From the NCBI GenBank assembly GCA_024280615.1, contig JAJRPU010000210.1, positions 1 through 5,214 of the forward strand: a stretch of 5,214 nt of DNA. The letters are read 5' to 3'. Origin of the DNA: Bacteroidota bacterium (GTDB lineage Bacteria > Bacteroidota > Bacteroidia > JAADEI01). Below, piece by piece: positions 1 through 5,214 of this stretch (the first letter of the stretch is position 1; each line of letters starts with the position of its first letter). The position numbers were made by a program, and so were the translations under genes. Below the pieces are notes generated by a model. The model saw only the letters and a list, made by a program, of their open reading frames with translations. It was not told where the DNA came from and did no database searches.

Positions 1-1450
1 TGGTAATTGAAAGCAATAAATGTTCTTTTAAGTCTCTGCCGTAATACATTGGGAAGTCAATTGATATAATATGTTCCCTAAGCAATTCTGGATTAATGCC
101 TTTATTGAAGAATAGGGTTTTGAAGTGGGAAGCAAGGAAGCGTCTTAGCTTATTGGTTTCAGTGCCCAAAATAGCAGTAATTAGGATTCTGAGTAGTGAA
201 CCTCGCTTTTTGAAAGTTGGATTGTTCATAAAAGCCTTTAACTCCCGAAGAAACTCAATAGGTTTTTTGCCTAAGAGTTCTCTAAGGTATGTTTCCCAGA
301 AGTGGACATATCCTGCAAAGAGTTCATCTCCACCCTGCCCATCTAATAGAACAATTGTATTATGCCTGCGTGCTTCTTTAAAAACCAAGTATTGAGCGAT
401 TATACTGCCACTGCCGAAAGGCTCCTCCTGTGCCCACACAACATGTTCAAAATGCTGATAGGCACTCTCTTCATCAACTTTCACTTTAACTGCATTGATA
501 CCTGTGTCCATTGTCAGTTGGTCAACATATTTCTCCTCATTGTTTTCAAAGTTTGGAAACACTGCTGAGAAACCTTTAAAGTTGCGAAGGTCAACCCGCA
601 GGACTCGGGCAAGGAAAGAGACTATGGTTGATGAGTCCAGTCCTCCTGATAGGCTTGTTCCAATGGGCACGTCGGAACGCAATCGTCTCTTGATGCTTTC
701 GCTTAGCAGTTCCTTGATTGTTTCAACTGTTTGAGAATAGGGAATGTCTATTGTATCTGCTGACAGGTGCCAATATCTCTTTGGCTGGTAGGAAAGGTTG
801 GTGTTTAGGTCTATGGTAAGGAAGTGTGCTGGTGGCAGTTGAACAACTTCCTTGAAGAATGTTTCAGTGTGGTTTGTTGGGCTTTCCACGACAGCGAAAT
901 ATAGGTATTCCACTATTCGGCGTGTGCTGGCGGTCAGTGGCAGGTCAAGGCTCCTGAAGGCTTTTATTTCAGAAGCGAACACTATCCTGTCATCAAGGAT
1001 ATAGAAATATAGCGGTTTTTCGCCTAACCTGTCCCGGGCAAAGAAGATTTTGTTTTGTTTGGTGTCGTATATAGCAAATGTGAACATTCCGTCAAGATGG
1101 TGCAAACAATCGGTGCTCCAATAGTCATAGCAGGCGGGAATCACTTCGGTGTCCGTGCCAGTGGTGAAGACATATCCTTTCCGATGCAAAAACGCCCTTA
1201 GTTCAACAAAGTTGTAAATCTCCCCATTATAGACGATAATATATCTGTTGTTATAGATGAAGGGTTGTCTACCTTTTGACGTCGGGTCAAGAATAGCAAG
1301 TCTTCTGTGAGCAAGCCCTACCGTTCGGTCGTTGTTCAGATAATATCCCTCGTCATCAACTCCTCGGTGATACAGCGAATTAGCAAGGACTTCTAGCTCA
1401 TGTCGGCAAACATTTCCTCGCCAGTCAATAATCCCTGCTATACCACACAT
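1..1450 (-). CDS. asnB: Asparagine synthetase (glutamine-hydrolysing), C-terminus cut by window edge
   Basis: Class II glutamine amidotransferase that makes asparagine from aspartate, ATP and glutamine in the cytoplasm. I translated the minus strand by hand: it opens MCGIAGIIDW and stays open for 483 codons to the window edge, so roughly the last 100-150 residues are probably missing. The N-terminal Ntn glutaminase domain (about 1-210) has the nucleophile Cys2, LAHRRLAILD (46-55, Arg49 expected to bind glutamine), NGEIYN (75-80), GTDTEV (98-103) and ARDRLGEKPLYF (138-149). The synthetase domain has the ATP PP-loop SGGLDSS (268-274) and DGQGGDELFAGY (370-381). The usual HRGPD motif reads HRGVD (28-32). 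The start is fixed by Cys2. There is no Shine-Dalgarno; the leader ends TTTAATACTTA-ATG. The gene lies 21 nt downstream of the Cys-rich peptide gene. The long-form motifs resemble AsnB enzymes of surface-polysaccharide loci, but the visible context cannot separate that role from housekeeping synthesis. Confidence 0.95.
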   Translation of the reverse strand, partial: MCGIAGIIDWRGNVCRHELEVLANSLYHRGVDDEGYYLNNDRTVGLAHRRLAILDPTSKGRQPFIYNNRYIIVYNGEIYNFVELRAFLHRKGYVFTTGTDTEVIPACYDYWSTDCLHHLDGMFTFAIYDTKQNKIFFARDRLGEKPLYFYILDDRIVFASEIKAFRSLDLPLTASTRRIVEYLYFAVVESPTNHTETFFKEVVQLPPAHFLTIDLNTNLSYQPKRYWHLSADTIDIPYSQTVETIKELLSESIKRRLRSDVPIGTSLSGGLDSSTIVSFLARVLRVDLRNFKGFSAVFPNFENNEEKYVDQLTMDTGINAVKVKVDEESAYQHFEHVVWAQEEPFGSGSIIAQYLVFKEARRHNTIVLLDGQGGDELFAGYVHFWETYLRELLGKKPIEFLRELKAFMNNPTFKKRGSLLRILITAILGTETNKLRRFLASHFKTLFFNKGINPELLREHIISIDFPMYYGRDLKEHLLLSIT

Positions 1451-1471
1451 TAAGTATTAAACGGCTATGCC

Positions 1472-1858
1472 TTACATACCGCATTTACCTCCACATCCAC
1501 ACTTTCCACCTCCGCATTTGCCTTCTCCACACTTGTGCTTGTGTTCATGCTTCTCAACCTTCCCGTCGCCGTCTTTATCTGCTTTGGCGTGGTGTGGACA
1601 TTTACAATCAGGCTTGCACTTTCCATCTTTCCCTTTGCACTCGTCGCAAGTGCACTTCTCACTATGTGCTTTCTCCTCTTGGACAGATGCTTTTTCAGAA
1701 GAACCGTCTCCGCACTTGCCTCCTTGCCAGTGATAGGCAATTTCTTCAGTGGTGAGCTGCTCATTAAATTGCTCCTTATCCACTGACATTGATAAAAATG
1801 CTACTGAACCTGTTAGGAACATTAATCCGCCGAGCCACAAAATTGATTTCTTCATCAT
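1472..1858 (-). CDS. Secreted Cys/His-rich putative metal-binding protein with EF-hand loop and KCG-repeat tail
   Basis: 128 residues, no family recognised with certainty. The N-terminus (MMKKSILWLGGLMFLTGSVA, then FLSMS) is a Sec-type signal peptide with possible cleavage near residue 25. There is no lipobox Cys, so the product is probably periplasmic or secreted. The mature part has 12 Cys and 7 His: Cys49 in GGKCGDG; a cluster C69-x-C-x2-C-x6-C-x3-C-x-C87 followed by PHH; an EF-hand loop DKDGDGKVEKHE (94-105); HEHKH (104-108); and a tail of KCG units (109-127) containing EGKCG (112-116). These residues suggest binding of soft metals (Cu, Zn, Cd) plus Ca2+. That is inference from composition. 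The start is ATG 1858 or the next codon, 1855. An upstream in-frame ATG at 1900 would put the promoter-like element inside the gene and spoil the signal peptide. The stop is TAA at 1472. asnB follows after 21 nt. Alternatives are a metallothionein-like buffer protein or the precursor of a modified copper-binding peptide. Confidence 0.8.
   Translation of the reverse strand: MMKKSILWLGGLMFLTGSVAFLSMSVDKEQFNEQLTTEEIAYHWQGGKCGDGSSEKASVQEEKAHSEKCTCDECKGKDGKCKPDCKCPHHAKADKDGDGKVEKHEHKHKCGEGKCGGGKCGCGGKCGM
1475..1534 (-). repeat. KCG repeat tail of the Cys-rich protein
   Basis: Codons 109-128 encode four KCG units in a row: KCGEG, KCGGG, KCGCGG and KCGM. A fifth, distant unit (KCGDG) lies at residues 48-52. 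The spacing of about five residues is near-regular, and EGKCG occurs once. The repeat is visible in the DNA as recurring Cys-Gly codon blocks. Confidence 0.8.
1544..1579 (-). other. EF-hand calcium-binding loop within the Cys-rich protein
   Basis: Residues 94-105 read DKDGDGKVEKHE. They match the canonical 12-residue loop: Asp at 1, 3 and 5, Gly at 6, a hydrophobic Val at 8 and Glu at 12. The flanks (CPHHAKA before, HKHKCG after) do not look like normal EF-hand helices, so this could be an isolated dockerin/calcium-loop-like element or a coincidence in acidic, Lys-rich sequence. Calcium binding is inferred. Confidence 0.65.
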
Positions 1859-1876
1859 CTTATGGTAATTTGATTG

Positions 1877-1906
1877 TAAAGATACATAAAATAAACTCAA
1901 ATCAAA
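1877..1906 (-). promoter_or_regulatory. Candidate Bacteroidota promoter for the Cys-rich protein gene
   Basis: On the minus strand TTTG (1906-1903) is followed after 18 nt by TATCTTTA (1884-1877). This fits the Bacteroidota -33 TTG/TTTG and -7 TAnnTTTG pattern with one mismatch at the last base. Transcription would begin near 1870, leaving a leader of about 12 nt before ATG 1858. This supports the shorter gene start and predicts that asnB is read from the same promoter. Confidence 0.5.
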
Positions 1907-1990
1907 AACGCATCTTCTTTATTAGCTATGTTGACCGTCTGCTTGTCATAATTTCTCCACAAAGAAAAAATCTTGTCATCGGCACTTAAC

Positions 1991-2013
1991 ATGAGAAAAT
2001 TTTTTAGACTCAT
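1991..2013 (-). terminator. Weak hairpin after the VWA gene, possible terminator
   Basis: On the minus strand ATGAG and CTCAT form a 5-bp stem around an inner AAAA-AA-TTTT, with an unpaired TCT on one side. It lies about 20 nt past the VWA gene stop. It is AT-rich, imperfect and not followed by a clear T-tract, so intrinsic termination is doubtful. The rest of the 1859-2031 gap shows only the promoter and a short direct repeat. Confidence 0.2.
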
Positions 2014-2031
2014 TCTGCTCATTCAACAACA

Positions 2032-4005
2032 CTACACGATGCCATGATATCTACGCAAAAACCATTCTGCCACAAGTAAAAATACTCCTATGGTTGCTAT
2101 GATAGCAAGAACGGTCCAGTCTATTCCCAGCGGTCTGACTATTTTTCTTTTTTCTACTTGTTCAACAAGATATTCAACCGCCTGCTTCCAGTTGTCAAGA
2201 GGTAATACCTTTCCGTCTGCTACCCTCCATTTCTCAACAAACTGATTGTTTAGCTCTGTTGCCATCTGTTCTGGGATAACATTTAATACAGTGAAAGAGC
2301 CTATGTCAAAAAAAGTCTTACCTCCGATAACAGTTTTCACTTCATAGGAGTATTTCCCGGGACTCAATCCTTCAACCTTAATTTGATAATTCCACTGGGA
2401 AGGTCTCATAAATCCTTCTTTTACAACCTGACGAGCAGAGTCCACAATTCTATATTCAACTGGATATTCTGTTGAGTAACCCTTACCGGGAATTATAACC
2501 GATGCATTAATTATAACTGGTTGGAATTTATAGAGAAGATAAGAAGGCATAGAAGTGGTAAGTTTGACTTTGCCCCTGTTAATTAGGAATTGTATTAGAG
2601 AATACACAAATTCATCAAAAGGGTTGTGCGAGTTGAGAAACCTATATGTGTGAAGACGCCATTTCCAGAAACCTGTTCCAATGGCATAACATTTAGTGTT
2701 TTCTGTGCAGAAGAACAGAGGTTGATTAAGGGCATAGTCTTCTATTGACTGCCACATAAAAACTTTTTCATATTCCGTGGAGATGATGCCTGTTGCTGTA
2801 AGTGGCGGTAGAGAAGGTAACACTTCCGCAAATTGTTTAAGAAGCGATATGTCTCCGGGCAAAGAGAAGAAGTCAGTAGCTGGGCTACCCTGCACTTCCC
2901 GGATGCCGTGAGCGCGCTGAACCCTTATTCTATCATCAAATCTTCTCACTTGGGTTAGTGCCGAGCCATTGAGAAGCCACAAATATGGCAATTTTGTATT
3001 GAGCCACTTTTCAATACGTTCAGGAAACCCGATTATGATAATAGCGTCTGGCAAAGAGTGGGGTATCTCCTCGTAACCTCGGTATAGTTCAACTTCCATT
3101 GCCTTAAAGGTCTCAAGGGCTCTTTTGAAAACCCCTATGTCAGGGTGCGTAATGTCTGAAACAATTGCTATTTTTTGCTTTTTATCTATCACGGTTATTG
3201 CTACCGGACGCCTCTCCAAAACAGAATCTTCAAGAATAATTTTAAGCAGTGCTGAATAAGTGCCTGCTGGCAATCCCCCAATGGGAACTGTGATTTCCAC
3301 AAACCCTTGTGGTGAGGTTTCCAATTCCTGTCTATAATACACATCGCCTTCAATAGCAAACTGAAACTTTTGGGCTGAACAATTCTTTGATTCAATCATC
3401 ACTTTAATGACAAATGGTTGCATGGAAGTAGGTGTCGGAACAATCACTTCTGTTATGCTAATATCACAAGAAGTTACTGAATCTCCAACGGCAAGCAACA
3501 AACCTCCTGACAAAGCAGAATAATCAAGAACTCCATAATTGTGATTGCCATCGGTAATGAAAACTATTTCAGATGAATCAATGGTTTTAAATAGAGATGC
3601 GATACGTAGAGGACTACCAAGGTCAGTAAATGAATCGGTAAAAGTTACATTTGCTCCTTCTCTAGCCCGGCTACCAAATAGCCACGTTCTCACTCTCAAT
3701 AGTTGTGTTGCGTTGTCAAGAAATGAATCTATTTTTGATGCTGAAGCTCCCAAAACATGCATTGAATATGAATTATCAACAAACACGTTTACCTGTCCTG
3801 GCACTACCTCCTCTCGCCATCCCAGTTCCCGTGGTAGGAATAGAACAAGGGCGATAAAGGAAGCACCAAGCCATCTTAAAACAAAAGTAACTATTCTAAT
3901 ATTGTGAGACAATTGCCATGTCTTCCAGTATAGCAGAAGGGCTGGAACAAGCCCTATCAAAAACGATACTATTACGGCTAACCAAACCTCAGAACTAAAC
4001 TTCAT
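2032..4005 (-). CDS. VWA-domain membrane protein with periplasmic GATase-like and Ig-like regions
   Basis: 657 residues, function unknown; resembles the large VWA membrane proteins I associate with Bacteroidota. Two N-terminal membrane segments (about 7-27 and 38-58) are joined by a basic loop. A VWA domain follows (about 70-180) with a complete metal-binding MIDAS: DNSYS (77-81), Thr127 in FTDLGSPLR, and Asp152 in ITDG. Next come a beta-rich Ig-like stretch (about 180-273), a Rossmann/glutamine-amidotransferase-like segment with HPDIG (287-291) and no obvious catalytic Cys, and a second Ig-like stretch (about 500-600). A final membrane helix (about 629-650) ends in EWFLRRYHGIV. The positive-inside pattern puts the large middle part in the periplasm, suggesting metal-dependent protein-protein contacts there. 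ATG 4005 shares its A with the fabG stop (TGATG), indicating translational coupling. A TTG one codon upstream is possible but less likely. Confidence 0.85.
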   Translation of the reverse strand: MKFSSEVWLAVIVSFLIGLVPALLLYWKTWQLSHNIRIVTFVLRWLGASFIALVLFLPRELGWREEVVPGQVNVFVDNSYSMHVLGASASKIDSFLDNATQLLRVRTWLFGSRAREGANVTFTDSFTDLGSPLRIASLFKTIDSSEIVFITDGNHNYGVLDYSALSGGLLLAVGDSVTSCDISITEVIVPTPTSMQPFVIKVMIESKNCSAQKFQFAIEGDVYYRQELETSPQGFVEITVPIGGLPAGTYSALLKIILEDSVLERRPVAITVIDKKQKIAIVSDITHPDIGVFKRALETFKAMEVELYRGYEEIPHSLPDAIIIIGFPERIEKWLNTKLPYLWLLNGSALTQVRRFDDRIRVQRAHGIREVQGSPATDFFSLPGDISLLKQFAEVLPSLPPLTATGIISTEYEKVFMWQSIEDYALNQPLFFCTENTKCYAIGTGFWKWRLHTYRFLNSHNPFDEFVYSLIQFLINRGKVKLTTSMPSYLLYKFQPVIINASVIIPGKGYSTEYPVEYRIVDSARQVVKEGFMRPSQWNYQIKVEGLSPGKYSYEVKTVIGGKTFFDIGSFTVLNVIPEQMATELNNQFVEKWRVADGKVLPLDNWKQAVEYLVEQVEKRKIVRPLGIDWTVLAIIATIGVFLLVAEWFLRRYHGIV

Positions 4006-4751
4006 CAACCGTTATATAAACCGCCACAAACAACTATTGTTTGTCCAGTGATGTAAGAAGACCTGTTGCTTGCAAGGAAAAGCACCACTTCGGCAACCTC
4101 CTCAGGCTTGCCAAATCTTCCAAGGGCTATGTTTGAAAGATATTCTTTTTTAACCTGTTCGGGCAAGGAAGCAGTCATATCTGTTTCAATGAATCCCGGT
4201 GCAATGGCATTAACCCTAATGTTTCGCTTGCCCACCTCCTTAGCCACTGCCTTGGTCAAGGCAATTAACCCTGCTTTTGAAGCGGCGTAGTTAGCCTGCC
4301 CGGGGTTGGAAGTCAATCCAACTATTGAACTCATATTGATGATAGCCCCGGAACGCTGTTTAAGCATAGGTTTCAAAACAAACTTAATCAATCTGAACGC
4401 TGCCGTTAGGTTAACATCAATTACCTGTTGCCACTCCTCGTCTTTCATCCTCAAAATCAGATTATCTCTGGCTATCCCGGCATTATTCACAAGGACATCA
4501 ATCCTGCCGTGTTCCTTAACTATTGTGTTAACGAGTTCTTCCATTGCCTGGGCGTCTGCCACGTCGCCCCGAAAACCCTTAACTCTGCCTACATATTTAT
4601 CCTCCAATTCCTGTGCTTCACCTCTACTACTTCTGTAAGTGAACCATACTACCGCTCCTTCCTGAGCGAACTTTTCCACAATAGCCCTGCCAATACCACG
4701 AGAACCACCGGTAACAAGAACTACTTTATCTTTGAATTCCAAGTTCTGCAT
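4005..4751 (-). CDS. fabG: 3-oxoacyl-ACP reductase FabG-type short-chain dehydrogenase
   Basis: A cytoplasmic short-chain dehydrogenase of 248 residues, the standard FabG length. It is expected to reduce 3-oxoacyl-ACP to 3-hydroxyacyl-ACP with NADPH in fatty-acid elongation. The dinucleotide site TGGSRGIG is at 14-21 and Arg40 (TYRSS) favours NADPH. NNAGIARDN (89-97) follows, then the catalytic tetrad Asn114, Ser142, Tyr155, Lys159 (YAASK 155-159). APGFIETDM (184-192) and the C-terminal ITGQTIVVCGG are also typical. ATG 4751 gives the expected N-terminus just before the first beta strand; there is no Shine-Dalgarno. The stop overlaps the VWA gene start by one base. No acpP, fabD or fabF is visible, so this may be an additional FabG paralogue rather than the essential copy; the substrate cannot be fixed from sequence alone. 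Confidence 0.93.
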   Translation of the reverse strand: MQNLEFKDKVVLVTGGSRGIGRAIVEKFAQEGAVVWFTYRSSRGEAQELEDKYVGRVKGFRGDVADAQAMEELVNTIVKEHGRIDVLVNNAGIARDNLILRMKDEEWQQVIDVNLTAAFRLIKFVLKPMLKQRSGAIINMSSIVGLTSNPGQANYAASKAGLIALTKAVAKEVGKRNIRVNAIAPGFIETDMTASLPEQVKKEYLSNIALGRFGKPEEVAEVVLFLASNRSSYITGQTIVVCGGLYNG

Positions 4752-4765
4752 TGTCCTTATATTTG
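4731..4765 (+). promoter_or_regulatory. Candidate promoter for the outer-membrane protein gene
   Basis: TATATTTG (4758-4765) matches the Bacteroidota -7 element TAnnTTTG exactly. TTTG at 4731-4734 is a possible -33 element, with a rather long 23-nt spacer. Transcription would start near 4772, about 13 nt before ATG 4785. The upstream element lies inside the start of the divergent fabG gene. Confidence 0.45.
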
Positions 4766-4781
4766 TGCTAAATTACACAAA
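4762..4781. promoter_or_regulatory. Perfect palindrome TTTGTG-N8-CACAAA in the divergent gap
   Basis: Both 6-bp arms match perfectly across an 8-bp spacer (CTAAATTA). The TGTG-N8-CACA core has the arm identity and spacing of Crp/Fnr-family sites, though the inner A/T of the E. coli CRP site (TGTGA-N6-TCACA) is absent. It overlaps the candidate -7 elements of both divergent genes, where a bound protein would be expected to repress. The identity of the regulator is inference. Confidence 0.4.
4768..4775 (-). promoter_or_regulatory. Weak -7-like element for fabG
   Basis: The minus strand reads TAATTTAG, one mismatch from TAnnTTTG, about 16 nt before the fabG ATG. I find no well-spaced TTG partner, so it is only a guess at where fabG-VWA transcription begins. 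Confidence 0.2.
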
Positions 4782-4784
4782 GTG

Positions 4785-5214
4785 ATGAAACGGACACTAT
4801 TAATTACAATGTTGGTGTTAGGACAGTCTCTTTACGCCCAAGGTGGATGGTTGTTCGGTGTTAGAGGCGGGGTTGGAATCCCTCTCTTACTAAACAGTAA
4901 CTGGATGAACGATGGGAACTACACTTATGAGCCTGGGCTGACGTGGAACATAGGTGGTATGATTGGATATAACGCCGTTTACTATAACTATGGGGTAACC
5001 ATAGGCTTTCACTATAGGCAAACCAAACACGCGTTGCGATATACTAGTGTGGCGGGAACTCAAGACCCTGAGATATTGCGGATTTCCTCAATTGAAATTC
5101 CTTTGTTGATGAGATTCAGACCCACTGGCGACGCCCGCACAAGAATGTTTACTTACGGCGGCTGGTATTTTGAAATAGGTGTGCAAGCTGCTTCATACAA
5201 CGCAGTGCAATACA
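4785..5214 (+). CDS. Outer-membrane beta-barrel (porin-like) protein, C-terminus cut by window edge
   Basis: The frame opens at ATG 4785 and stays open for 143 codons to the window end. MKRTLLITMLVLGQSLYAQG is a Sec signal peptide, with cleavage expected after Ala18, before Gln19. The mature part alternates polar and hydrophobic residues and is rich in Gly and aromatics: WLFGVRGGVGIPLL (22-35), WNIGGMIGYNAVYY (55-68), YGVTIGFHYR (70-79), SSIEIPLLMRFRP and YGGWYFEIGVQA. These read as successive outer-membrane beta strands like those of the Bacteroidota beta-barrel families (PorT-like/OMP_b-brl). IEIPLLMRF is a typical strand motif in that group. Function is unknown; roles in transport or secretion assembly are possible. 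It diverges from fabG across 33 nt. No Shine-Dalgarno is present. Confidence 0.8.
   Translation, partial: MKRTLLITMLVLGQSLYAQGGWLFGVRGGVGIPLLLNSNWMNDGNYTYEPGLTWNIGGMIGYNAVYYNYGVTIGFHYRQTKHALRYTSVAGTQDPEILRISSIEIPLLMRFRPTGDARTRMFTYGGWYFEIGVQAASYNAVQY

Noticed and set aside
96..734. Plus-strand open frames at 96-395, 362-568 and 495-734
   Set aside because: They are antisense to the continuous asnB reading frame and contain no recognisable motifs.
1465..1764. A 99-codon minus-strand frame overlapping the Cys-rich gene, and plus-strand frames at 1467-1733 and 1535-1786
   Set aside because: Several frames are open here because the DNA is repetitive. Only the 1472-1858 frame has a signal peptide, a promoter-like upstream region and recognisable motifs.
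1..1858. Lasso-peptide cluster (precursor plus asparagine-synthetase-like cyclase)
   Set aside because: AsnB retains Cys2 and all glutaminase motifs, the small protein has a Sec signal peptide rather than a lasso leader, and no McjB-type protease is visible.
1859..1900. N-terminal extension of the Cys-rich protein from ATG 1900
   Set aside because: It would place the TATCTTTA element inside the gene and put a polar stretch before the clear MMKK signal-peptide start.
4006..4008. TTG start for the VWA protein
   Set aside because: The ATG three bases downstream overlaps the fabG stop as TGATG, a typical coupled start, and gives the same N-terminus less one residue.
3545..4638. Plus-strand open frames at 3545-3907, 4066-4290 and 4306-4638
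   Set aside because: They lie antisense to the VWA and fabG genes, both of which have full family motifs.

Overview
The window looks like chromosomal DNA of a Bacteroidota-type bacterium. Three things suggest this. The starts lack Shine-Dalgarno sequences and sit in A/T-rich leaders. Promoter-like elements match the Bacteroidota pattern (TTG/TTTG upstream of TAnnTTTG). The protein families also fit: a membrane VWA protein of a type I associate with Bacteroidota, and an outer-membrane beta-barrel protein ending its signal peptide in YAQ. I cannot assign a genus. I see no rRNA, tRNA, CRISPR array, insertion sequence or phage gene.

Layout from left to right. Positions 1-1450 (minus) hold a glutamine-dependent asparagine synthetase, cut by the left edge. 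21 nt upstream of it and on the same strand, 1472-1858 encodes a 128-residue secreted Cys/His-rich protein with 12 Cys, 7 His, a textbook EF-hand loop and a KCG-repeat tail containing the EGKCG motif. A Bacteroidota-like promoter (1877-1906) stands just before it, so this gene and asnB may form one unit. A 173-nt gap with a weak hairpin separates them from 2032-4005 (minus), a VWA-domain membrane protein. That gene overlaps the upstream fabG-type reductase (4005-4751, minus) by one base (TGATG). Past a 33-nt divergent gap with a perfect TTTGTG-N8-CACAAA palindrome, a plus-strand outer-membrane protein gene starts at 4785 and runs off the right edge.

How the genes relate. fabG and the VWA gene are almost certainly co-transcribed and translationally coupled, although a shared function is not obvious. 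The divergent outer-membrane protein may share a regulator with them through the palindrome. The most unusual object is the Cys/His-rich secreted protein, which combines a metallothionein-like Cys cluster, an EF-hand loop and a tail resembling the precursors of MNIO-modified copper-binding peptides. No DUF692/MNIO enzyme lies in the window, so that modification remains a hypothesis. The other genes belong to familiar families.
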